From Methylobacter marinus A45 (GTDB taxonomy: Bacteria; Pseudomonadota; Gammaproteobacteria; Methylococcales; Methylomonadaceae), in the NCBI RefSeq assembly GCF_000383855.1, contig NZ_KB912877.1, forward strand, positions 248,001-312,000: DNA of 64,000 nucleotides, written 5' to 3'. The position numbers and the translations under genes were made by a program. Shown here piece by piece: positions 45,172 through 53,903 of this stretch. Within the stretch, counting starts at the first letter, position 1; every line of letters begins with the position of its first letter. Below the pieces are notes generated by a model. The model was not told where the DNA came from and searched no databases. It saw only the letters and a list, made by a program, of their open reading frames with translations.

Positions 45172-45336
45172 TATTTTACCCCTCAGTTTTCTAAATCAGC
45201 TTAGAAACATTACGATCAATTAATAGCTAATTAATCGATTTGTCATATAAATATATATCGCATTATAACCACTTCATCCATTAACGACTTAATAAAGGAT
45301 TAGACTTAGAATTTATAATACTATTATTTTTATTTA

Positions 45337-45363
45337 TTACCATTAGTACTGTTACCATTAGTA
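45337..45363. promoter_or_regulatory. Two direct repeats TTACCATTAGTA
   Basis: The 12-base TTACCATTAGTA occurs at 45337-45348 and again at 45352-45363, 15 bases apart and 170 bases upstream of cargo 1. Such spacing may mark binding of a regulator, but it is not close to a known box. Confidence 0.4.
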
Positions 45364-45412
45364 ATATTACTTAATATTAACCCAACCCTTGCTTTAAGTT
45401 TTTACTAATTTC

Positions 45413-45433
45413 TTGATACGGTTACAGTATCAA
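45413..45433. promoter_or_regulatory. Operator-like inverted repeat TTGATAC-N7-GTATCAA
   Basis: A perfect 7-base inverted repeat with a 7-base spacer, 242 bases upstream of the first cargo gene. Symmetry and spacing suit a dimeric transcription factor. Confidence 0.4.
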
Positions 45434-45984
45434 TTAATAAACATCAAAAAGACATAGATGAAATCTTAAAAAACACTTAAAATTTAAGTATTGCTAAATT
45501 AACTTCTGTTGAAGCTTTATTGACAATCGATGACAGTAGAAATCCAGTTTTTTTCAAATACTGAAACAGGCTATATTTAGCTCAAACCGTTGAGTAACGC
45601 GGTTGTGTCATTTGAAATTATGCGCATCGATTAATACTGATCATTTCTCGACCTCGTAGTAGATAATTTCTTTATATCCGCATAGCCGACCCGCTAAATT
45701 CAGCCTCGCTTTCAAGTTCAGAAAAAGCGGCCACGTCAGTACGCAATGGTTATCCCATCCCTACAAAATACACAAACAACCAATAACTATTTGATAAATA
45801 ATATAAAAATAACAATAAAACAAAGAAACTCTTTCTCCAACCCCGCTTTCCGAAGCTCTTCATAACCACTTAAGTGCATTGAAAAACAAGATAATTTAGT
45901 ATCTTCTTATTTAGTTCCGGAATGATCTAAATATTCGATTAAAACAACAAGATGATTAATATTTATTTAAGCTTTTGATGTAAA

Positions 45985-46010
45985 AATAAAAAAAGGGTTT
46001 TCACACCCTC
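45985..46010 (-). terminator. Intrinsic terminator for the sulfite dehydrogenase unit
   Basis: On the minus strand AGGGT and ACCCT form a short stem with a 6-base loop, followed by seven T and then ATTTTTA. It lies about 250 bases past the stop of the cytochrome gene. Confidence 0.55.
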
Positions 46011-46260
46011 TTGACAGACAATACCTGAAATAAAAGCAAGCCTAACTTATCGATAGTAATTACTTAATATTTCATAAATATTAAAAACTTATGTTTTTAC
46101 TTTATTGCAGATCAAAGCTTACAATATTATTTTATTGCCATCTTTTAATGAAATTGACGTCCATTTCATTGGGGCAGATATTGGGAATAATTTCCTGATG
46201 AAATTGGAATTATTAATGGGGAACGGCATTAAACAACAAAGCCGGCTATGGAGTTAAGAA

Positions 46261-46626
46261 CTATTGCTCTTGATTTAACCAATACCAGTTCTCAACAATC
46301 AGATTTGCACGACGTCCTTTGTGCTCAGAAGGATAATTTTTCGCTAAATATGTCAGTATTTCTTCTTCGGTTTCCGCAGTCAGTTGATGCAAGCCTTGCG
46401 TATCTTGCATCCATCGAATCGTTTTCAACCAACCTTCTCGGGTTGCCCTGTTTTGTATGATCAATTTTGCTGAATGACAAACAGTGCACTCGGATTTTAC
46501 CTTGAGATATCCCTGATCAATAATCAAACCCGTCTTAGCGTCTATATTAGGTCGCGATACCAGCTGCTGAGCGAATAACAGCGACAAGACAAAAATCATA
46601 ACCCTAACCCTAACAGATAAACTCAT
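46261..46626 (-). CDS. Small monohaem cytochrome c, probable sulfite dehydrogenase subunit
   Basis: A 121-residue protein with a signal peptide (to about LVSRP) and one haem motif CTVCHS near residue 50. The WLKTIRWMQDTQGL segment carries the likely axial Met. Downstream of a molybdopterin sulfite oxidase gene in the same direction, it matches the electron-accepting cytochrome subunit of SorAB/SoxCD-like enzymes. The ATG at 46653 falls inside the repeat B copy; the ATG at 46626 has an AGGA ribosome site 8 bases upstream and starts directly before the signal, so I use that. The two subunit genes are separated by the 157-bp element. Confidence 0.78.
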   Translation of the reverse strand: MSLSVRVRVMIFVLSLLFAQQLVSRPNIDAKTGLIIDQGYLKVKSECTVCHSAKLIIQNRATREGWLKTIRWMQDTQGLHQLTAETEEEILTYLAKNYPSEHKGRRANLIVENWYWLNQEQ

Positions 46627-46638
46627 GACAGTTCCTGA

Positions 46639-46795
46639 CTCGTATTCAGTCAATTTAATTTTGGCGGTTAAATTGTAGGTGCGAATTCATTTACGCCCTA
46701 TGGGTACTTGTGCCCTTGAGGGTATTCGCACTATTCGTACACCATGAATGCTCTGCAACTTTTTACTCGTCAGAACAAGGCTGACTGCGTACTAG
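46639..46795 (+). repeat. Repeat B (MITE-like), copy 2, between sulfite dehydrogenase genes
   Basis: Homologous to 38648-38803 along its full length, with TIRs CTCGTATTCAGTC and GACTGCGTACTAG. Its right end (complement of CTA) supplies the TAG stop codon of the molybdopterin subunit gene, so the element inserted at or just inside the original gene end. Its internal hairpin now lies in the intergenic message between the two subunits. Confidence 0.8.
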
Positions 46796-48111
46796 GTTAC
46801 TTTAACGGCAATTCGGTGGCAGGCATTATTGAGGTAACCTTTCGGATTCCAGCCCGGCACCACCATGGGCTGCATTTTTCCGGCACTGTCGGTCGCCCTG
46901 ACCCAGACCTCGTAATAACCGGGACCGGGAAAATCCAGCTCCGCCTGCCAATGCTGCCAGGCCAACCGGTTTTTAGGCTGCCGCAGCTTACAACGCTGCC
47001 AGGTCGCACCGAAATCATTGGAAATATCCACAGCCGATACACTCAAATCTCCCGCCCAAGCATGGCCACGCAGTGACAACTTCTGTCCAGCCTTGATCAT
47101 CGCCCCTGTTTTTGGATAGGTAATCAGCGATTTAACCGGCATGGACTCGATAATACACATATCCTCATCCTTAACATTGCTTCCCGGCTCAACAGGGTGG
47201 CAAGGCACCTTATAAGAAAGCCCGGTCATTTTGGCGCCATCGTGGATTTTATTGCGCACGACAATTTTACTGAGCCATTTTCCCGACGTGGAAGCAGGCC
47301 AGCCTCCGCAGACCAATCTTAACGGGTGACCGTTCATGGCCGGCATATCCGCACCATTCATGGCCCATGCAATCAGCGTTTCATCTTCAAGCGCCTTGCT
47401 CATCGGTACGCCTCTGGAAATAGAATCAAGACTGGATTTGCCGCTGATATGTGTATCACGCCCGTAATAGCCTATATAAACCGCGTCATCTTTAATGCCT
47501 AACGATTCCAGCACATCCCGAAGACGCACGCCGGTCCATTCAGGACAACCTACCGCCCCAACCGTCCATTGCCCCTCGGGAACTGGCGGATTAAATTCAC
47601 TCCTGCCATTACCGGCGCATTCGATCGTTAATTGGTACGTATAATGTTTAAATTTCCGTTTCAGCTCTTCAAGGCTGAACTGGGCATGGGATTCGATGGA
47701 TTCGCCTTCGATGCGCAGCATCCAGGCGGCGGGATCAATGTTTTCAGGCGGAATACCATTGTTGCGGATAAATAATTTATCAACCGGGGTAATTAAATCA
47801 TCCAGTAGGTGGGCTGGTGTTTCCGCACTGACGGGCCTGTCATTCACCACAATCAGGCCGGGATGCTTACCAGGAATATGGAAAGATTCATCGGTATCTG
47901 CAAAAGCGGCTGGTATCAACCCGCCAGGCATATTGTCGGCAAAAGGGATATGGGCGCCCAGTGCAGCGCTCATCGCCCATAACCCGCTTTTCTTTAAAAA
48001 CCCTCGCCGGGAAACCGGCTCGACTTCCCTGCCCCAAATGAGCTGATCTGCTTTCTCAGGATTGTCTCTATATAGCTCATGAATACCTCTCAGGATGCTT
48101 TTGTTCTTCAT
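46792..48111 (-). CDS. Sulfite oxidase/dehydrogenase molybdopterin subunit (SorA/SoxC-like)
   Basis: A 439-residue Tat-exported enzyme. Twin-arginine signal PVSRRGFLKKSGLWAMSAAL begins near residue 33. The molybdopterin domain shows HLLDDLITPVDKLFIRN, the Mo-ligating Cys in LTIECAGNGRSEF, GAVGCPEWTGVRLRDVL and LRLVCGGWPASTSGKWL; the dimerisation domain follows (ISNDFGATWQRCKL, WVRATDSAGKMQP). It oxidises sulfite, or a sulfur intermediate in Sox-type pathways, to sulfate in the periplasm and passes electrons to the cytochrome encoded next. Its stop codon lies inside a repeat B end, so the last residues could differ from the ancestral ones. Confidence 0.9.
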   Translation of the reverse strand: MKNKSILRGIHELYRDNPEKADQLIWGREVEPVSRRGFLKKSGLWAMSAALGAHIPFADNMPGGLIPAAFADTDESFHIPGKHPGLIVVNDRPVSAETPAHLLDDLITPVDKLFIRNNGIPPENIDPAAWMLRIEGESIESHAQFSLEELKRKFKHYTYQLTIECAGNGRSEFNPPVPEGQWTVGAVGCPEWTGVRLRDVLESLGIKDDAVYIGYYGRDTHISGKSSLDSISRGVPMSKALEDETLIAWAMNGADMPAMNGHPLRLVCGGWPASTSGKWLSKIVVRNKIHDGAKMTGLSYKVPCHPVEPGSNVKDEDMCIIESMPVKSLITYPKTGAMIKAGQKLSLRGHAWAGDLSVSAVDISNDFGATWQRCKLRQPKNRLAWQHWQAELDFPGPGYYEVWVRATDSAGKMQPMVVPGWNPKGYLNNACHRIAVKVT

Positions 48112-48268
48112 GATAAATCCCTCTAATCTCTTAATGAAGGAGGAAGCTAATCCATGGATCTAGTCTTATCAGCCTTAAAAATCAAGGCTAAAGTAATCAT
48201 TATCATCTCAAATTAGCTAGAGAACTATAAGTTCTAATACTTACAACCTTTGCTATTACAAGAAGTCA

Positions 48269-49951
48269 TCAGCGTTTATGACCACTTTGCCACATAGAAA
48301 GCAGTACCCAGACAAATCCCAGGGTTGCAAGCGTAAAGCCAAGAAAAGCGAAAGCCGGCACCCCGAAGATATAAGGCCCTCTTTCTATCGTCGTGATAAT
48401 GGATGAACCAATAATAAGCGCGGCGGTTATGATGCCCATGGTGAGCCGGCTCATGGCATTATCGGTTTTGTTGGCGTAGTATTCGAGATGCCTGACGTCG
48501 ATATCGATCTGAAAAGCGCCTTTGCGCGAGGCATGCAGCAATTTGCGCATATCCTTCGGCAAGTTGGAAATTATATCGGCGACACTGACCAGATTACGCC
48601 AGCCACGCCTGGCAATGGCTTCCGGCCTGTAGCGTTCCATCATGATTTCCTCAAGATAAGGCGCCGCAAAGACCAGGGTGTTGAAGTCGGGGTTAAGGTG
48701 CCTGCCGAGGCCATCCAGGGTAATATAAGCCTTGATCAGCAGAGCCAGATCCGCGGGCAGAATCAGATTGTGATCCCTCAGCAAGGCCATCAGATCGCCC
48801 ATCATGTCCGTCAGACTCAAATCCTTGACCGTGAGCGAACTGTATTGATCGACAAAGGCTTCTATCTCCACGGTAAGCGCTTGTTCATCTACGGTAGGGT
48901 TGTCCGACCAGTCTTCCAGGATTTCAACTACCCTGGCAGGGGCATGGTTGACCATGCCGTACAGCAAACTGACGACCTGCTCCCGACGCTCTTCAGTCAG
49001 GCGGCCGATCATGCCGAAATCGATGAACGCCAGTTTATTATCATGCAGATAAAATACGTTGCCCGGATGCGGATCAGCATGAAAAAAACCATCTTCCATG
49101 ATCATTTGCATGACTGCCTTGGCGCCACGATCAGCCAGCAGTTTTCTGTCCAACCCTGCTCGTTCGACCGATTCCAGGTCTCTGCCTTGCACGCCTTCAA
49201 TGTATTCCTGAACATTCAGTCTTTCGCACGTCCATTCCCAATAGACCTTGGGAATTTTGATATTAAGATCGCCGCTTAAATTGAGAGCGACCTGTTCCGA
49301 ATTCCGGCCCTCACTGGCGAGATCGAGTTCTCGGCGCAATGATTGATTAAATTGACGCAGTATATTTCGCGGATGAAAACGTCGAAGCTCCGGTTCTTCG
49401 GATTCGGCAATATCCACAATGCGTTGTAAAAGCCTCAAATCCGCTTCAATAATTTTACGCAGGCCGGGACGCCGGACCTTCAAAATAACCTGAGTGCCGT
49501 CCTTGAGCACGGCTTTATGAACCTGGGCAACTGATGCGGCGGCCAGCGGTTGTCTGTCAACATACGCAAAAACCTCATCGATGCAGCCGCCGATATCCTC
49601 TTCAATCTGGGGAAGCAGTTCATCAAACGGCAGAGGAGGCGCCTGATCCTGAAGTTTTTCAAATTCGGCGATATAGGGCGGTGGAAACACGTCCACTCGA
49701 GTCGCCAGAATTTGTCCTAGTTTGATATATGTGGGCCCCAAATCCTCTAGGACGCGCCGAACGCGTTGCGGCGTATCGAGCCTCACGTATTCCTCCACGT
49801 GCTTCCAATGCAACACCTTTCCCGCCCGCTCGAGCGCCTGCCCCATCCCCAGGACACGCACAAAACCGCCAAAGCCGTAACGGATCAATATGGTCGCTAT
49901 TTCCTGGGCCCGCCCCAGATCCCTGGCCGCGTTTAGCATCTGCCACAGCAT
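48269..49951 (-). CDS. ubiB: UbiB family (ABC1/AarF) atypical kinase/ATPase
   Basis: A 560-residue protein of the UbiB family. Motifs are YIKLGQILATR (KxGQ), ASVAQVHKAVLKDG (A-rich nucleotide loop), EYIEGVQGRD, FFHADPHPGNVFYL and FIDFGMIGRL, with two C-terminal membrane helices (about 498-552). UbiB proteins support ubiquinone biosynthesis, probably by extracting lipid intermediates. No other ubi gene is here, and the gene lies in an operon-like array with two unknown small genes, so it may be an additional UbiB paralogue rather than the one of the main ubi operon. Confidence 0.88.
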   Translation of the reverse strand: MLWQMLNAARDLGRAQEIATILIRYGFGGFVRVLGMGQALERAGKVLHWKHVEEYVRLDTPQRVRRVLEDLGPTYIKLGQILATRVDVFPPPYIAEFEKLQDQAPPLPFDELLPQIEEDIGGCIDEVFAYVDRQPLAAASVAQVHKAVLKDGTQVILKVRRPGLRKIIEADLRLLQRIVDIAESEEPELRRFHPRNILRQFNQSLRRELDLASEGRNSEQVALNLSGDLNIKIPKVYWEWTCERLNVQEYIEGVQGRDLESVERAGLDRKLLADRGAKAVMQMIMEDGFFHADPHPGNVFYLHDNKLAFIDFGMIGRLTEERREQVVSLLYGMVNHAPARVVEILEDWSDNPTVDEQALTVEIEAFVDQYSSLTVKDLSLTDMMGDLMALLRDHNLILPADLALLIKAYITLDGLGRHLNPDFNTLVFAAPYLEEIMMERYRPEAIARRGWRNLVSVADIISNLPKDMRKLLHASRKGAFQIDIDVRHLEYYANKTDNAMSRLTMGIITAALIIGSSIITTIERGPYIFGVPAFAFLGFTLATLGFVWVLLSMWQSGHKR

Positions 49952-49966
49952 TTTATTGGCCGGCGA

Positions 49967-50602
49967 TTATTTTTTAGCCTGAGATGAACGCAGGCTTTCA
50001 GCAATGCCTGATAAAATTCCGCTGCCTATTTCAGCTAATGCGGAAGTTGCCGCCACCGTACTTGATATAAGCGTGTCCTTGCTAATCCGCGGCAGGCCTT
50101 TCAGCGCGTCCATAGCGATTGAAGCCTGCTGACCAACCGCCGTCCCGCTTTGCCGCGCATGCGTAGTAAAGTCATTGACGATATCCGCAATGATTTGATT
50201 GCTGTCCTTGGCAATTTTCTTGACCGTACCCAGAAACAGCTCTTCTAGCTGCTGTATATCGTCAGCAGCCTTGTTAAAATCATGTTGGGAATAATCACTG
50301 ACCTTGGAAGCCGCCTCCTGGATAGCCAGTTTTGATGCTTCCGCAGCCGTCGCCAGAGCATCATCCAAGGCCGATACCGCCTGCGTAAAAGCCTCTTTGG
50401 AATATTCGCCCTGACTTCCCATCCCCTCGCCGATACCTTTGCTGACAGCGTCAGCCACATTGCTGATATTTTCCATATCCAGCCGCCGTTCCGTCAGAGC
50501 TTTCAAGGTAATATCCTTGACTCGCCGATAAATATCGGAACCCGAGTCCACCGCGTCCCGAACTGCTTCTTGTACATCTTGTTGCCGGTTTAATTCAGTC
50601 AT
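49967..50602 (-). CDS. Helical protein of unknown function (DUF6781-like)
   Basis: A 211-residue, wholly alpha-helical, Ala/Ser/Asp-rich soluble protein without signal or membrane segment, similar in style to phasin or DUF6781-type proteins. The motif TLKALTERRLDMENISNVADAVSKGIGEG is in the N-terminal part. It lies 15 bases before ubiB in the same direction, so the two are probably co-transcribed. The family name is from memory and uncertain. Confidence 0.65.
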   Translation of the reverse strand: MTELNRQQDVQEAVRDAVDSGSDIYRRVKDITLKALTERRLDMENISNVADAVSKGIGEGMGSQGEYSKEAFTQAVSALDDALATAAEASKLAIQEAASKVSDYSQHDFNKAADDIQQLEELFLGTVKKIAKDSNQIIADIVNDFTTHARQSGTAVGQQASIAMDALKGLPRISKDTLISSTVAATSALAEIGSGILSGIAESLRSSQAKK

Positions 50603-50689
50603 AGCCGTTCTCCAAACGCCTGCGTAAACAAAAGACCCTCTATATTTTATATAAAAAAGTCACGATAGGATTCATGCTGATACGCGTCC

Positions 50690-50862
50690 CTGGTGCTTAA
50701 GTCGACCTTGTTCTGACGAGTAAAAAAGTATGGCACGGGTTACTTGTGCACTCCTTAGAATTCATAAAGTGCGAATACCCTCAAGGGCACAAGTACCCAT
50801 AGGGCATAAATGAATTCGCACCTGCAAATTTACCCGTCATAAATAAATTGACTGACTAATAG
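50690..50862 (-). repeat. Repeat B (MITE-like), copy 3, inverted
   Basis: Minus-strand copy of the 38648-38803 element with ends CTGGTGCTTAAGTC and GACTGACTAATAG and about 17 extra bases, between the genes at 49967-50602 and 50910-51116. The TIR on one side has decayed more than in copies 1 and 2. Confidence 0.75.
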
Positions 50863-50909
50863 CATGCTGGCCCTACCTTTTCTTTAGAGCAACAGAGAGA
50901 ATAACACAA

Positions 50910-51116
50910 CTACTCCAGATCGATCTCTCCCTTAATGTTGTAATTCAGGTTTATAGAAGGGATATCAAGCGTCATCGAGACATCGAGCGTTTCGGAACCA
51001 TTCAGTTTCCCCGATTCAATCGCTTGCGCAACGGCGTGCTCGATTTCTCGCTGCGATGTCACGCCGACTTTTTTGAGGTATTTTCTGACTTCCATATTCA
51101 AAGTATCTTCATTCAT
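50910..51116 (-). CDS. DUF6494 family small protein
   Basis: A 68-residue acidic protein: MNEDTLNMEVRKYLKKVGVT at the start, SQREIEHAVAQAIESGKLNG in the middle and a beta-like tail SINLNYNIKGEIDLE. This fits my memory of DUF6494, a family of unknown function often found with stress and methanotroph/Azotobacter-type genomes. It stands alone between repeat B copy 3 and the pterin dehydratase-like gene. Confidence 0.7.
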   Translation of the reverse strand: MNEDTLNMEVRKYLKKVGVTSQREIEHAVAQAIESGKLNGSETLDVSMTLDIPSINLNYNIKGEIDLE

Positions 51117-51189
51117 TTCGACCTCCAGTGGATCAAACTGCGAAATTATTCTACTTTAACTGACAGGTTACCCGGCCGCAGTCAGACGC

Positions 51190-51573
51190 TCAATCGTATT
51201 TAATGTATTTGAAGCGTGGATCATCGGGGGTCCCTGGCAAAGCGCCGCCCTCCTTACCGGGCTGCCAGCAGATCACCTCCTCGATTTTTTTAGCCAGTTC
51301 AAAATCTTTATCGGTAATGCCCTTGGCTTCATGATTCATCAACTTAACGATGACAAAAGCATAGGAAACGGTGAGATCGGGATGGTGAAAAGCCGCCTCT
51401 GCCAGATGCCCGATAGTGTTCACAACCATTAACGTCGATTTCCAGCCGCTGGTTTTATATTTGCGGCGAATCCAACCTTTTTCAAGATACCAGTGCGGCA
51501 GTTCTTCTTTCAACCGCTCTTCAACATCGGCATCGGAATAAGTTTCTTGTTGTTTGCGTTCTCTCCAGCCCAT
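51190..51573 (-). CDS. Second pterin-4a-carbinolamine dehydratase-like protein
   Basis: A 127-residue protein that ends in the PCD fold: GHLAEAAFHHPDLTVSYAFV and LMNHEAKGITDKDFELAKKI, where E-x3-HHP carries the catalytic histidines. It is more divergent than the protein at 29530-29937, has a longer basic N-terminus (WRERKQQETYSDADVEERLK) and a C-terminal extension (CWQPGKEGGALPGTPDDP). PCD-like proteins have also been recruited as RuBisCO assembly factors; no RuBisCO gene is nearby. Either a pterin recycling enzyme or a recruited paralogue. Confidence 0.8.
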   Translation of the reverse strand: MGWRERKQQETYSDADVEERLKEELPHWYLEKGWIRRKYKTSGWKSTLMVVNTIGHLAEAAFHHPDLTVSYAFVIVKLMNHEAKGITDKDFELAKKIEEVICWQPGKEGGALPGTPDDPRFKYIKYD

Positions 51574-51820
51574 AACAGCTTACCTCGTATTTGATTATTA
51601 ATTTAGAGTTCTCAGTAAACCGGCAGTCAAGTTATCGAAGCACATGAACCATAAAACGGATTAGAATGTTTTTACATGATTTTGTTGCACTAACAATAAC
51701 CTAGGTAATCAGTCCAATTGCGCCATACTGTTCTATCAGAAACAATACCGGCCTATCCGAGGATAACGTAAGCAAAAAATTAAGTTAACCCTACTTTTAA
51801 GCAATGAAAAGGAAGGCTTT

Positions 51821-51979
51821 ATGTTTAATAAGTTGATAATATTCATCAATTTCTTCATCAGTCTGAGTATTTTAATAATACTTTTCCTGATCAAAGAATT
51901 TTCTTCATCCCTAAAACATACCAAAATTCGACCTGTCAATCGCTTCTCCTTACCAGAGAAACAAGATGAAAGCGTATAA
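51821..51979 (+). CDS. Small single-span membrane protein
   Basis: A 52-codon open frame with a good ribosome site (AGGAAGG, 4 bases before the ATG). The N-terminal half is a membrane helix (LIIFINFFISLSILIILFLI) and the rest is a charged cytoplasmic or periplasmic tail. It stands alone between two minus-strand genes. I have no family for it; the ribosome site and coherent composition make it more likely than not to be real. Confidence 0.5.
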   Translation: MFNKLIIFINFFISLSILIILFLIKEFSSSLKHTKIRPVNRFSLPEKQDESV

Positions 51980-52056
51980 CAAACCGAACGTTAAATAAAG
52001 CCAGACTGACAGCCTGATATCGGGATGATCAATTGAGGTGTCGATTCTTCTTTATC

Positions 52057-52665
52057 TCATTGACCTTCCGTTTCCGGCTCGAGATGAGCGGCTTCACAGC
52101 CATTCTGATAAAAAATAAGGGAAGGTGGGAATGGAACGACATCAACGGTTAAAGTCGTTTCATTTTGAAATGCGTCAATAGCTGCCGCTACGGCATTACG
52201 GAAATTCTTACTCAACTGCTTGGCCAGCTTCTGCTGTGCCTCATCCTCTCCAAGGGAAAACGGATCTTCGGCAAGATTAGTGGCCTCAACGGCCTCCTGC
52301 AGGGCATCAATTGAGAATGCTTGTATTTTATTTTCGAATTCGGCGAAGACCTCAGGACCTTTCTCTCTCTTGATACGCTCTATATCGTCGGCGTCCGCAT
52401 AAACCAGAAACACCCCTTTAGCGCCTTGAAAATCATTCTTACAGACGCCGCCATCCATGATTCTGACCAGCTTTAGGGTTTCATCGCCTTTATTGATGGT
52501 AAGCGGCGGATTCTGCCCTGACATGTCCGGAGCATCTTCAGGCACGGCTGGCGTCTCGGTGGTTGCAGGCATCCCGACATCTGCCCCCTGTTTGACTTCC
52601 TGGGTGGAACACGCCGCCAGCAGAATAAATAGCACACCTGTTAAAGATTTTACGCTTGCCTTCAT
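52057..52665 (-). CDS. Secreted lipoprotein, function unknown
   Basis: A 202-residue protein with a lipoprotein signal ending LLAACS (lipidated Cys at residue 19) followed by Gln/Thr/Pro-rich linker and a globular domain with Asp/Glu-rich helices (IERIKREKGPEVFAEFENKI). Two further cysteines (GGVCKN and NGCEAA) could form a disulfide. No family recognised. The gene stands alone. Confidence 0.75.
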   Translation of the reverse strand: MKASVKSLTGVLFILLAACSTQEVKQGADVGMPATTETPAVPEDAPDMSGQNPPLTINKGDETLKLVRIMDGGVCKNDFQGAKGVFLVYADADDIERIKREKGPEVFAEFENKIQAFSIDALQEAVEATNLAEDPFSLGEDEAQQKLAKQLSKNFRNAVAAAIDAFQNETTLTVDVVPFPPSLIFYQNGCEAAHLEPETEGQ

Positions 52666-52784
52666 AAATACTCCTTTCGCGATGGTTACGGCTGGGACGT
52701 AAGCTTGCCATATTATAAGCTTTAAGGGACTCTTAAGATAAGAGAAAGATTGCGCTAAACAGCTTCAGATAAAAGGCCGATGTT

Positions 52785-52915
52785 TTAGAGCGTTGTAAGC
52801 GTGCCATCACGATAATCGCGAAAAGCCTGTTCGCTTTCCGCCTGGTTACTCATGACAAAAGAACCGGATTGCGGCTGCTTCCATTAGCGGCCTGGCCGCC
52901 AATATCAAAACTGGC
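52785..52915 (-). pseudogene. Pirin C-terminal relic with frameshift
   Basis: On the minus strand one frame reads ILAARPLMEAAA and, one base shifted, the next frame reads QSGSFVMSNQAESEQAFRDYRDG before a stop at 52785. Together they match the end of pirin (LLAG-x-PL-x-EP...GPFVMN-x3-EI-x-QAF-x-DY). No upstream pirin domain can be read. The region 52916-53111 shows no intact frame. Confidence 0.65.
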
Positions 52916-53111
52916 TGTCGACATCTTGAATTTTCAGTTCGATGTCCGGTCCATGCCGGTCGCCAACAGTCCAAGCTGGCCTGCCATTAAGCAATCCGTG
53001 GCAGTCACCGACATTAAGCTCCCCCAAACATTAATCAGCACAGCCCGCTGTCCATGCGTAGACTGCAGGCCTGATTTTTTGTTCCGTCAGGCGACTGATC
53101 ATGATCCGGCC

Positions 53112-53903
53112 TTAAAGCCCCCACAACAATGCGCCCCAGAGCAAAAAAACGACGCCACCCGCTTTACAGATGAAGCCCGACTCGACAGGCAGCCATTTCT
53201 CGACAATAACCAGCAGGGTGATCAGCGCCATGGCGGGCAGATTCATCACCCCGACGGCAAACATGATCAACATCTGCGCCCAACAACAGCCAAGACAGGT
53301 CGCCCCATGCCTGAACCCCATGATCAGCGCGCCTGAAGCCCCTTCGCGCCATTCATTGAGCAGGAACCCCATCGGAGACTTGCAGTGCGTCAGGCAGGCG
53401 TTTTTAGCCGGCATGAACTGATAAATGCCGGCCAGAAACAACACACCGACCGCCAATACGGTGCTCTGATTGTCCATCATCGGCGTCAGCCAGGACCAGC
53501 CGTGAAACTGCCATTGCAACAGCGTCAGCACGCTGCTGAACAGAAACCAGACCAACAGATAGGCCAGGACAAACAGATAACCGAGCCGATGCGGCGCTTT
53601 TGTGCGCTGTTGGCAGACGCGATGAAAAGCCATGATCATGGGGATAGCGGACGGCAGCATCATGGCCGCCATCATGACCGCCCACATGCTGTAAACCAGC
53701 GCGAAGTCGATAAAACGCCAGGCTGCCATTTCCGACGGCGGCATCCACATCTGCGACATCGGCGATGAGACCATCTGCCAATGCTGATAGAAGAGCCAGC
53801 CCCAGGCCGCAACAATCACCGCCAGTACAACGGCCAGAACAGATATTTGTGCTCTAAAAAACAAATTATTAAGGCGTGTAGGTAAATGCCGAGAAATAGC
53901 CAT
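53112..53903 (-). CDS. DUF2182 family integral membrane protein
   Basis: From the ATG at 53903 the protein has 263 residues and about seven membrane helices. The DUF2182 landmarks are AVMMAAMMLPSAIPMI, GIYQFMPAKNACLTHCKSP and GFRHGATCLGCCWAQML, rich in Met, Cys and His that suggest metal binding. Families with this domain are paired with DUF1326 proteins, as here (35-base overlap with the upstream gene). The role is unknown; copper or other metal handling is often suspected. The frame opens further upstream at 53969 but would overlap the DUF1326 gene by 100 bases. Confidence 0.85.
   Translation of the reverse strand: MAISRHLPTRLNNLFFRAQISVLAVVLAVIVAAWGWLFYQHWQMVSSPMSQMWMPPSEMAAWRFIDFALVYSMWAVMMAAMMLPSAIPMIMAFHRVCQQRTKAPHRLGYLFVLAYLLVWFLFSSVLTLLQWQFHGWSWLTPMMDNQSTVLAVGVLFLAGIYQFMPAKNACLTHCKSPMGFLLNEWREGASGALIMGFRHGATCLGCCWAQMLIMFAVGVMNLPAMALITLLVIVEKWLPVESGFICKAGGVVFLLWGALLWGL

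Larger units (their letters stand above)
45172..46260. other. 1.09-kb AT-rich region upstream of the cargo genes
   Basis: No gene is visible on either strand. It holds the operator-like repeats near 45337-45433 and a terminator for the sulfite dehydrogenase unit near 45990. The base composition is clearly more AT-rich than in neighbouring genes, as is often found at acquired or heavily regulated loci. Confidence 0.5.

Noticed and set aside
38648-50862. CRISPR array
   Set aside because: The repeats are three dispersed MITE-like copies, not evenly spaced short repeats; no cas genes.
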